Assembly (NCBI RefSeq): GCF_030936135.1
Contig: NC_082600.1
Coordinates: 26,109,943 to 26,173,942, forward strand
Source: Gavia stellata
Lineage: Eukaryota; Chordata; Aves; Gaviiformes; Gaviidae
Length of the DNA: 64,000 nucleotides
Reading direction: 5' to 3'
Shown: piece by piece, positions 44,501-53,900 of the stretch
Position numbering within the stretch: position 1 is the first letter of the stretch
Layout: every line of letters begins with the position of its first letter
Translations under genes and position numbers: made by a program
The notes under the pieces: model-generated
Seen by the model: only the letters and a program-made list of their open reading frames with translations
What the model was told of the DNA's origin: nothing
Database searches by the model: none

Positions 44501-45944
44501 AGAGGAGAGGAAGGAAACCTGAAAAGGAAGGAAAAGTCTAATGGGGTTAGAATAGGGACTGTAATAATGATTCAAGATTTGTTCTGGTTGCTGCCACAGA
44601 TGCCCGTAACTCTTCACTGCACAAAGGACGTTACATGACGCGCTTCTCCAAAGTTCCTCGTGGAAAGCAGTACGAATCACCTGTGCACTGTGTAATAGCG
44701 TGTCTTTGCATACTTCAAATTACCTTCCTAAGGAGGCAAGTCCTTGCTAAAAAAGCCTGAGCGGAAAAACCTTCATCTTTTCGTATTTGAATTTCCTCTG
44801 TCAGTGTGATGGGAATACTCTCATAAGTGCCAATGGAGTGACAGACCAAATGTTTGCAGTGTCTTTTGTTCACAGGATGCCAATGAAAGGGGAAGATTTT
44901 TCTCTGGCTGAGGTGCAACACAGACAGTAACAATCACAAGAATTCACATGCAAGTGTTGCAGCATGGCACAAGGGTTAAGTGAAATGATCACTGGTTCCT
45001 CTTTTTGCAGAGTTCTCTGCAGCAAGGCCAGGAACACGCTTGGAAGTCACAACATCTGACCCTACACCAGCAACAAGCTCTGCCAGTGTTCGCTAACTCC
45101 TCTTAAAACTCTTTGGCATGAAGAGTATCTTTTCTGACAGACACCGTTCTGTGAAAGAATGCCTTTTGGTGTGGGAGACTGTACCCAAATCTGATTTCTT
45201 CTGGTTGAAAGACCCACCTCTGCCTGTCTCACTTACCCTCCCACCTCAAGCGTTCGGACTCTTCTAAATTCAACTCCCCTCGTCTTTTCATCACTTATCC
45301 AGTCTTCCTCTTTAGGGCTATCCATCTCCCTCCCACGGAGCTCGCACGTCAGCCATCTGAAGTCCGTTTTCCAGCAAGGCCTCAGAAGAAGAGGGTGCTG
45401 CTGGCGCGCCAGGGCAGGGCAGAGCCCTGCAGACACCCTCCGGCACTCCGAGTTAGAGCGTGGCTTTGCTTCCTGCAGGAGCACCCCCGGGGGCCCTTTT
45501 CGTGAGGGCTCGCTCCCGAGCTGGGGAGCCCGGCCTCCAAGGGGGGCAGGCGAGCGACCCCTCCCAGCGGGACGCCACCGTTTCCCCTCTTCCCTTCGCG
45601 CGCCCCGCAGCGGGCCCGGGCGCTCCCGCCGGGACCCCGCGCCGCACCAGCCCCGTGGGGGGTCTCACCTTGGGCAGGTCGGCGGCGCCCCGGATCCTCT
45701 GCGCCACCCGCTCCCCCTCGGGGTGGATCCTGCCCACATGCCGCCACATCCGCTCCCAGGTGGGCTCGTCCACGGGCAGCCCGCCGCGGTTGACGAAGAA
45801 GGGGACGCCGCCGTCGCGGAGATCCTCCTCGCCTTCCTCCTCCTGCTGCTCCTCGTCCCGCGGCGCCGCCGCCGCCGCCGCCTGGCCGGACGGGGGGCGC
45901 CTGGCGGCGGCCGCCGCGGCCCCGCCGCCCCCCGGCAACGGCAT
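35580..45944 (-). CDS. VASH1: VASH1, vasohibin-1, tubulin tyrosine carboxypeptidase
   Basis: Seven minus-strand coding exons: 45944-45669, 40603-40515, 39410-39354, 38264-38190, 37143-36762, 36363-36251 and 35652-35580. They total 1065 nt, or 354 residues plus stop, against 365 in human. Vasohibins are transglutaminase-like cysteine peptidases. With the small partner SVBP they remove the C-terminal tyrosine of alpha-tubulin, and VASH1 is also known as an endothelial angiogenesis inhibitor. The catalytic triad is intact: C158 (LPIKCLEAV), H193 (NYFRHIVLG) and S210 (GALGIS), matching human C169, H204 and S221 with an 11-residue offset. The N-terminus is Ala/Gly-rich and shorter than human, followed by the conserved acidic DEEQQEEEGEEDLRDGG block and GGLPVDEPTWERM. 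The basic C-terminal tail ends in MPDLNGYQIRV. Introns 2 and 4 look U12-type. Confidence 0.97.
37144..38189 (-). other. VASH1 intron 4, U12-type
   Basis: Read on the minus strand, the intron begins GTATCCTTT, the U12-type GT-AG donor consensus. It contains TTCCTGAAT at 37167-37159, one mismatch from the U12 branch consensus TTCCTTRAY, with the branch A 17 nt before the exon. There is no long polypyrimidine tract between branch and acceptor. It interrupts a codon in phase 2 (AT|T, Ile166). Confidence 0.85.
39411..40514 (-). other. VASH1 intron 2, U12-type
   Basis: Read on the minus strand, the intron begins GTATCCTTT and ends CTCCAG. The sequence CCCTTAAC at 39431-39424 matches the core of the U12 branch consensus (CCTTAAC), with the branch A 15 nt upstream of the exon. 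It splits the Gln122 codon as CA|G (phase 2). The neighbouring VASH1 introns have ordinary GTGAG or GTAAG donors. Confidence 0.88.
42255..42293. promoter_or_regulatory. Paired AP-1 sites in VASH1 intron 1
   Basis: Two perfect TGAGTCA motifs occur at 42255-42261 and 42287-42293, 32 bp apart. The first is preceded by GC (GCTGAGTCA), which also resembles an NF-E2/Maf-type site. The pair sits in the 5 kb first intron, next to a locally GC-rich stretch at 42.05-42.25 kb. An intronic enhancer is an inference. Confidence 0.5.
42617..42632. repeat. CT microsatellite in VASH1 intron 1
   Basis: A short CTCTCTCTCTCTCT run inside VASH1 intron 1. The borders are approximate. Confidence 0.7.
44172..44192. 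repeat. CA microsatellite in VASH1 intron 1
   Basis: An uninterrupted run of about nine to ten CA units, followed by a short A-run. It is a simple-sequence repeat likely to be polymorphic. No function is implied. Confidence 0.85.
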
Positions 45945-46112
45945 CGCCGCCGCCCGCGCTCAGCGCCCACCGCCCGCCGCCGGGCAGCCGGGGCCCGCGC
46001 CCCGCATGGCCGGCGCACCGGGCGCGGGGTGTCACCGCCGCCGCCTCGCCCCCGGAGATATCAAGGCGGAGGGTTCGCGGGGAAAAGGGGAGAAAAAGCC
46101 GGGCGGGGCGGC

Positions 46113-46158
46113 GCCGGGTACCGCATCAGGCCGCCGCCGGGTACCGCATCAGGCCGCC
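46113..46158. repeat. 23-bp perfect tandem duplication
   Basis: Two adjacent identical copies (46113-46135 and 46136-46158) of a 23-bp unit beginning GCCGGGTACCGCATCAGG. It lies about 170-215 bp upstream of the VASH1 ATG on the minus strand, probably in its 5' UTR or core promoter. Confidence 0.9.
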
Positions 46159-46486
46159 GCGGCGGGGGAGGTGCCGGCGGCCCAACCGCCCGCGGCAGTG
46201 ACGGCTGGCACCGCGCGGGGCGGGCCTGCCGCCGGGGCGCCCCCGCCGCGCCGCCTCCCGAGCGCTTCGCGGGGCGGGGGGGCGGGCAGGGCCGGCCGCC
46301 TCCCCGGCGGATGCTGCATGCGGGGTAACAAAGCCCCCGCGCGGGGCGGCGCCGCGCTGGGCCGGGCCGGGCCGGGCGCCGCTCCCCTCCACTCTGCTCC
46401 GCCCCGGCCGGGCGGCGCGGGGTCTCGCAGGCCCCGGGTCGCGGCGGGCGCCCACCGCCGTCCTCAGAGCACGGCCTGCCGCTGGC

Positions 46487-46516
46487 GGGGGGCCGGGCCG
46501 GGCGGGCGGGCGGGGG
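46487..46516 (+). promoter_or_regulatory. Candidate G-quadruplex, six G-tracts
   Basis: Six runs of at least three G (46487-46492, 46495-46497, 46500-46502, 46504-46506, 46508-46510, 46512-46516) are separated by loops of only 1-2 bases. Short-loop tracts like this are strong predicted G-quadruplexes. The G-rich strand is the VASH1 template strand in the promoter region. Confidence 0.6.
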
Positions 46517-46535
46517 TGCCGCTGCCGCTGCCTGC

Positions 46536-46575
46536 GGGCGATAAGGCCGGGCGGCGGCTGCGGCCGGGCGATAAG
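46536..46575. promoter_or_regulatory. Two GGGCGATAAG motifs 30 bp apart
   Basis: GGGCGATAAG occurs at 46536-46545 and again at 46566-46575, exactly 30 bp apart in the same orientation, within GC-rich promoter sequence. GATAAG is the core of GATA-factor sites, although the preceding base is C where the consensus prefers A or T. Confidence 0.45.
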
Positions 46576-46657
46576 AGAGGCGGGGCGGGAGGGCGAGCGC
46601 GAGCCGCTGGGGGGAGGCTGGGGGCGGGGCTACGGCCACTAGGGGCAGGGCCGCGAA

Positions 46658-46676
46658 GCGACCGTTTAACGGTCGC
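46658..46676. promoter_or_regulatory. 19-bp near-perfect palindrome with MYB-like cores
   Basis: Nine-base arms GCGACCGTT and AACGGTCGC are exact reverse complements around one central T. Each arm contains AACGG on one strand, matching the AACNG core recognised by MYB proteins. It sits at the upstream edge of the VASH1 CpG island. Confidence 0.55.
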
Positions 46677-46800
46677 CGTGAGGGGCAGCTGGCGGCTGGG
46701 CGCGGGGCTGGCAGTGCGCGGCGTCTGTCGGGCCGCGGTCTTCGCTGGGGATTTAGGTGGGTGAGCAGGGCCGGGGCTGGGCGGCAGGAGGGGTCCGGGG

Positions 46801-49670
46801 AGGTGGCCCCGCTGGCGGTAAAGCCTTGCTGGAAGTGGGGGCAGGTTTCCATGTAGAGGTAGCTTTGAGGAACCGAAGACCTGGGATAAAATTACCAGGT
46901 AGAAAGCAGTGAGTGGCAGAGAAGGTAATTGGGATGCCCCTGTTTTGACTCACCGAGTAGCACAAAGTGATAACGAAGGATGGACTTTCCCCAGGTGGGA
47001 ACTGCATTGCTGATCCTGGGGTGTGCCACACAGTCTGTCTCTCTCATGGGAGGGGCCCAGCATGGCTCTTCTGCCCGGAAAGAGACAAAATGCACCTTTA
47101 TATAAGGTCTGGAGATGCACCACAAGTGAAAGATGGAGTGTTTTGCTCTGGCTTCATGGTCTAGTTCTCTATTTCAGCCCTCCTGTACTGCTGTGAAGTG
47201 TGCAGCTGTGATGGGAGGTTCTCCAGACAATGTAGGAGATGTGGAAGCCTGTTCTCCAGTGTGTTCCTGGCACAACGGCTGTGTCCTCATCCACAAGAGC
47301 CAGGCTATGTCTTGCTGTGGACAGGACTGCTGACTGTGTTTTCTTGCCACCCTGCAGTATTAATCCATTTTGAAAGCTCTAGTATGAGACAAAAGTGTTC
47401 TGTAACTTAAGCACTGAGTAAAAGACATGTCTAAAAAGTAACAAGTCAGCTGTTGAAGAACCTTCTGAAGGGCAGCTTGAAATGCTTGCATTCAGCACTC
47501 CAGACAGAGGGCTGTTGCTCAGCATCAGTGTGGGGAATGAGGGAAATACATCCTGGCTTTTGTTGTCATGGGATTTGATGTGTCCTGAAAACTGGGTGTA
47601 ACCTTTATGGAGTCTGGCAGAGGACTTCAGAGAGAAATGCCACTTCTCCTGTAATGCTCTGTGGGCAGATATTCACATGAGATAATTTCTGAGGGCAAAA
47701 TGCTTGAACACAGCATCTCTCTTGAACTCATCATTGCCCAAATTGCTGAAAGGTTGATTTCCTTTCAGAAAAACTAAGCTAAATGCATATCCCTGCTTCT
47801 TCCTGCTGCCTTCCAAACAAATCACCAGTGCTGCTTCATGCAACCTACATTGACTTCTGCAATACTTAAACATGCACTTCTTCACTGAATAAGGATTTTT
47901 GCTTGAATGGGGACCTTGAGCAGTGCTGATTTATCTTCAGTAGGTTTTTAGTGTTTTTACGGTCGTCTTTGCCTTTTACCTGTGAGCAAGTGGAGATCAG
48001 TAGAAGTTGACTCCTTATATCTAAAGAGGCAGCAAAGCCTGTGGCAGGAATCACTCTACAGCCCCTGAGTAGACACATTTTGTAAGAATAGTTCATACCC
48101 TCCCATGTCCTCAGTCCCTTCTTCCCCAGTGGTCCCCAATTCCTCTACAGACACAGGACTGGAAGTGTGCCAGTCATGCGATGGCATATTGGGGGACATC
48201 ATCTGCATTTTGGTTGAGTGGCAGGTATATCTCCAGTAACAGCACTGGGGAAAGGACAGGGTGCAAAAGCTTTAAATGCTTCTTTTAGAGTTGTATTGCT
48301 TCCCCTGGCTGAAACTAAGCATGGCTGTCTGTAGAAGCAAGGATGCTGGTGTCAATTTTGAGCTTCAGCACTGATTCATGGCTGGTAACTTGCATTGCCT
48401 TCTATACCTCAACTTTTTTATCTGTAAGAGGGAAATCCTAATAACCCTGACTTGCAGCCAGAGGTTTTGTAAAGATTATTTGGCATTTTTGGCACATTAA
48501 GAATTACTCTTTCCTAAAAATGAAAAGAATGTGTTATAGTAGAAGTGAAATACAATCCTTATATCTTTAATGCCTTAAAATATATTCTCAAGTTTCGGCT
48601 GCAGGAAATGTAGCTGATAGTCATCAGCAGGCCTCAAAATAAGGCTTTTCAGGGGGATTTTTGCTTCAGTTTATATTAGTTAATTATTAGGCAGTGTCTC
48701 TCCCTTCTGGCCATCACTTTAAATAATTTGGCAGCAGCAGAGGATCAGTACTTTAAGGTCATAACATGGCACTACACTTTGTTTAGCTGGGAGAGAACAG
48801 AGCACAGCCATGCCGAGTGAGCCAGTCCCTGCAGTGGGGACTGAACATAACTGAGGTGACAGCAGAGGACAGAGACTTTGCTGCCTCTTCTGCACAGCTA
48901 GCATTTCCTTGTCCATAAATGTTGTACCTGTGGTGCGGGCTACGTACTGGACATTAAACATGGCCTCTAATTTCTGGCAGCAGATTATTGTGGCTAAGAC
49001 AATGAGGGACCAGAGGACCATGACATTTTTGTTTAATAACAATATAAATCTTTCATTTACCTATGCTCTGTAGAGGAAGACTGTGCAGACACTCTATGTG
49101 AATCACACCTGAGAATGGTTTAAATGCGTGAAGCTTTGTTAAGACAGAGTTAAGATTTGCTGTTAGTGAGAACAAACAACATTGATAAAGGATTGAAATC
49201 AAGTCAGAACTTCTTTGAATAAAGAAGTTATTTCATAAAATATAAAATATATGAGAAAAGTATTCAAGTGGTGTAGAGAGCACTTGAAAAATAAATTCTC
49301 TCCTCTGCTCTTCTGGGTGAATTGGGAGTTTTGTCTCTATTGGAGGGGATCCAAAATTTGTTTCTGTACACATGGATAGTGAGTGATAGTGTTGACTTTC
49401 TGTTTTGTAATGTCTTTTACATTTTGATTAATATTTCATTTTTTAATTTCTGCCAATCATTTGTTATTATGCTGTCATTTTGTTTGGGTTTTTTTTTTTT
49501 ATAAAAATCTTCAAAAGCACCAGACTGTTCTTTAAGCAGTGTCTTTGTGAACTTGCATAGGAGCAATTAAAACACTTACCAGAGATTTCTAGTTTTCAAT
49601 GGAAATTTTAGGCCACTATTTCCATAGTTTAGTTAACATACATTTTCTTAGTGTGAACTGGAACCCTTAA
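46801..49670. other. Upstream flank of VASH1, no gene seen
   Basis: Composition drops to ordinary values past the CpG island. The open frames are short, lack domains and have no matching splice partners. Untranslated exons of a noncoding transcript starting in the island cannot be excluded. Confidence 0.4.
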
Positions 49671-49677
49671 GTTCTCA

Positions 49678-49726
49678 ATGATCTTAAAGGTCTTTTCCAA
49701 CCTGAATGATACTGTGATTCTGTATA
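49678..49726 (+). mobile_element. CR1 LINE 3'-end fragment
   Basis: The block AATGATCTTAAAGGTCTTTT, then CCAACCTGAATGAT and a tail ACTGTGATTCTGTAT, is the characteristic avian CR1 3' terminus with its degenerate octamer repeat. Only the tail is recognisable. It is in plus orientation. Confidence 0.85.
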
Positions 49727-50727
49727 ACACTAAATGTTGCTTACAACATGAGCAGGGTTGTGCTGTCTTTATCCATCTTGGCCTAACTCTTTGTGATCTA
49801 AGCTTCTCTGTGCCGCTAACTTCCTTTTTTGTAACTGTTTTGGAGTGGGTTCCCTTTTCTGTATTCCTGAAAGAGCTCAGTGAAAAGCCTCATGTGACAA
49901 ATCAGCATCTTTCCGAATCTATTTCCTGGAGTTTATTTAGCTCCGAAGCTATTATCAAAAACCATTGAATTTTCTTCAGTGTTTTTTACATATTAATTCT
50001 ATTTAGTTCTGTGTGTGTTTGGAATGCTTCTTTCAAAGGCATCTGTAGTTTGTCTAAACTGATTTTCAGAACTTTTTGAGTGACCCAGTGCCTCTGTATC
50101 ACACTGGATAGTTTGCAACATACTTCGTGAGGACTTTTCTCCTGAGAGCTGTATTCCCATGTATCACAGATTCCTTTACACCTATAGGAAATCTGTAGGA
50201 AACTTCCTGCAGATACACATATTTTCATCCAGGCTTGACTCTACTGGTGGCAGTTACGAGAGGAGATGAGGAGCTGAAGGACAGGAAGCGAAGTTTGAAG
50301 CTGCCTGACTGTGCTTGGACCCTGCAGTGACTAGCTGAGTCCCATTGCAGAGAGGAACGGGCTGGGAGGTATGTCATGATGGAGTCCAGGATGGCCTCGA
50401 CCTGATGGGTTAGCAGAGCTGCTGTGCTCAGGGAAGGGATGGGGAAGAAACCTGTATAGCTTTTTAGTTGCAAATTCTCTATGCAAAATCATTACGTAAG
50501 ATATGGTGTTAATTTGGATTCACAGTACTTATGTTCCACAAACATACTTACATGAACCTTGGTTTTTGTGTGGAATAAGTGGGGGAGCTGAATTTGTTAA
50601 GTCTAGGGGAAGAGAAGCCTGAGACGGAACAGTCTTTAGATATATAAAAGGTCCCTGAAAAAAGGCATGTCTTACACTTTTAGGGTATATAGGTCAAGAA
50701 GTAAAACATGTTTAAAATGTAATGAGA
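49727..50727. other. Intergenic, no feature recognised
   Basis: Unassigned sequence between two CR1 fragments. No exon, RNA gene or repeat family is recognised. Confidence 0.35.
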
Positions 50728-50922
50728 AAGATTCAGGTTATACATTAGAAAAAACTTTCCATAAGGACAGTGAAAGACTGGAAGAAATGGCCTCGGCAAA
50801 ATACAGAGTCCATATCATTGAACAATTTCAAGCATTGTTCATCAGCCACCGGTCAGGAATTATTACAGTTGGACTCAATAATCTTAAGGGTCTTTTCCAA
50901 CCTAAACTATTCTATGATTTAG
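50728..50922 (+). mobile_element. CR1 LINE 3' fragment, about 195 bp
   Basis: The 3' part (GGACTCAATAATCTTAAGGG, then TCTTTTCCAACCTAAACTAT and TCTATGATTT) is diagnostic of the CR1 3' end. The preceding GATTCAGGTTATACATTAGA and AAAAACTTTC resemble the CR1 3' UTR in diverged form. It is plus orientation and truncated at its 5' end. Confidence 0.8.
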
Positions 50923-53900
50923 TTAGAGCTGATAGTGCTTTTGGGAGGAGGGGGAAGAATCTATATGACCTGTTAAAATCCCTTATGGCCCTTTTTTCTG
51001 TGCTTGAAAATCAGTGGCCTAATGTATTGACCACTGAAGGTGGGGAGAGTTTTTGCTGATTTGAAGGGCTCTTGATGGCAAAGTAAGCTCAACTCACTTC
51101 CATGAATGACCCTTGCTCATACAAACAGCCTCTTGGATTCCAGTAACTGCACTTAAATGAGAGAAATAGTGTATATCAGGGTGGAACATCAGAGCAGTGG
51201 CTTAATGGAATTTTTCTTTGTAATATCTTCCTTACATATTATGTGGACTACCTTTTTTGAGTGTTTGATTTTTTTTTTAAAGCTGCTTTCAGTTAAAGAT
51301 AGGGGTTGAAACTCATGTTTTCAGCGGTGTTTTTGGTTTGTGTGGTGTTTCCTTTATCGGTGTTTTCTCCGGCTCACAACTGTACTGCCTTTAGCCTGTT
51401 CATACAAATGTCTTTTTGTGCAATGAAATTCTCTGCTCTGCAGAAAACCCTGATGAGATCAGTATACTACTGAGCAGTATGCATATGCTGTAGTAGATCT
51501 TTGCCCAGAGCAAATTCTACCTTTGCCCCTCATTCTGCTCTTGCCTTGGTTCTAATCAGGACTACCTCTGAAGATAACAGCAAAACTTCTGTTATTTGAT
51601 TGCAAAGCTGATGTAACCTTTAGTCTGCCTGGGAGATTGATTGGCATAGCAGTGCCAGAATAGTCATATTCTGTGGGCAGCTAAGAATTCCTTCATCAGG
51701 GACTGATATAGTGACTCCACACATTTTCCTATTCAGGTGCAGTCATACTGATTACTTTTCCTGTGTGGGTCAGATCTAAGAAAGAGGAGACTTAGATCCA
51801 ATCAAGTTACCAAATGTCAGCAAATACTTGTGAAACTTCTGCATTTATCTTCTTTTATCATTGGCCTGTTGAGTTGTCACATAACCCAGCACATTGTGGC
51901 ATGGCATTCTCTGTCCTGTCTGTCACACGGTTGATACACCAGCAATGCATCATCCAACATGTGGAGATTCACACACTGGGGCTCAAGAAGGCTGAAAGGT
52001 TAGGACTTGCTGGAACGAGGAGGGGACTGTAGATGGTGATTGGAACTTTACAATTGGACTGTTTTTTTTGGAGTTTCTAATTTGTACTTAATAATAACTC
52101 TGCTTGATGAAAGGGACTTGAGAGGGTTTGGGTGTGGAGTTTCAGGGTTGGGAAAGGAAGCAAACAGCCCATCATGTTGCATGCTCTGTGCCACCCCAGC
52201 TTAGAGGCAGGGTGTGAGACCAAAAGCTAGAGTTTTGGGTTGTGTGCAGAACTGGCATCTGAAGATTTATTTATCCAAATAGGGAACAGAAAAAGCACCA
52301 TGATACCTGGGTGACAAGTCAAAGAAGTGTAAGTAGAAATGCTTTCTGAAGTTCAGCTATCTCCTTCGGAGAAAGACCATAGACTGATACAGTTTCACAT
52401 CAAACTTCAGTGAAAGGAAGTTGAACAGCTAACAGGTATCAAGTATTCTACTTAGCTGGGAAGGAAAAGGGGCTTTGTTTTTTGAAGAAAGTGGAAAATT
52501 CCATTTTTAGGAGTCACAAAAGAGTTAACAGATCTTTCTTCTGTACGAGTGCTAAACAGACATAGCTCAGTTAAAATGGGAGTTTACGCTAGCAAAAAAT
52601 TGTGGAACATAAATTGAAAATAAGTGTACCTGATTTTATAGTTCATTATCTTCTCCAGTGAGCTTTTGGATAAAGCTAGAAGGTTCTTTTATCATAAAAT
52701 TCTTAATTTCCTTTCTGTCTGTCTGATATTTTTTATGGAGGTGGAGAGGAAACGGGCTCCTATCCCATAAAATCTTTTTCCTGTTCTACACTGGTATGGA
52801 ACAGATGCTTCTGAAAGATTTAACTGGAACCAGAAAAATGAATACACCAACACGCAGGGTACTTATTTAGGTGTTTGGAAGAACTGCTTTCAAATCCCAA
52901 CAATGCTTTGTGTGAAATAGAAATTTAAACATACATTTCTCACATCCAAACAGATGTGCTGACCTTGGGCTATAATGTGAGTCTTTCTTACATGGGTCAG
53001 AGTGAGCATTCAATTATACATATAAAAGACACTACTCCCAAACTAGCCAGGTCAGGAACTTACCTGGAGCTTTAGGTTCAATTCCCTGTGCCAAGTCTCA
53101 TCATGCATGCGATTTGAACTTAAGTCTGTTGTATCATTGACTCTGCAGATCATCAGTACATTCTGGAATTGGCACCTCTCCCTTTTGGTTTGATCAGAAA
53201 ATCCTCCTTGAACCTGAGTAACCTTTCTTAGCAGAAATTTATTTTTCTTCAAGAAATTTTAATAAACTGGCATTTCCCAAGAGTAAAGGTATTTCCTCAA
53301 GAAATTTTTTATTATTTTCTCAGCCAAATTGGTCCTGAGCAGTTTTCTGTTCACAGCTTCGTCCTTAGTGTTTCCAGTTTTAGCTTTGTCATTTAGTGGT
53401 AATAGATGGGTTTTTTTCTGAAGCCTCGAATAAAGTTATTGCAGCAAAGAAACTTTCAAGTGCTGCATGGGTTTTAAAGATCTGTGCTGCATTCCCTCCT
53501 CTCTGGTGCTCTATTCTGTCTGTGCTTTCCCAGTTTTCTTGTTTGCATGCCTGCAGCATCCTTGCAAAACATGAAAGTGCTACTCTTCCAGTTCTGCAAA
53601 TGGAGAAATGAGGTAGAGAACTTAAGCATGGGCTTTTACTGTAGGTGAAAAGACACCTGAGCAGACTTTGTGCTCACTTGACCTCGAGCAGTACACTCAG
53701 TGGAGTGAGCCAGGTAACTGGTTCAGAACCACTTCCATGCAATGATATCTGAATGTACCAGCGCTGACTCTGGTTCACACTGGTACAGGAGTGATGTGCC
53801 ATGTGTGGTTCCTGGCTTGGGAACCCGCAGCTCAGAGAGCTCTGCATCCTTCTCTGCTGTGAGGTGTAAACTTGTCCTGAATGACTTGTCCAAGATCACA

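Larger units (their letters stand above)
45400..46800 (-). promoter_or_regulatory. VASH1 CpG-island promoter
   Basis: A very GC-rich, CpG-dense block containing VASH1 coding exon 1 (45944-45669), its 5' UTR and upstream sequence. Several GC-box (GGGGCGGGG-like) sites are present and no TATA box is apparent. Inside it are a 23-bp tandem duplication, a cluster of G-tracts, two identically spaced GATAAG motifs and a near-perfect 19-bp palindrome, each listed separately. The transcription start is not determinable from sequence. Confidence 0.8.

Noticed and set aside
45460..46764. 434-codon plus-strand open frame antisense to VASH1 exon 1
   Set aside because: It lies wholly in a CpG island where stop codons are rare, is Pro/Ala/Gly/Arg low complexity, and overlaps a well-supported exon on the other strand.
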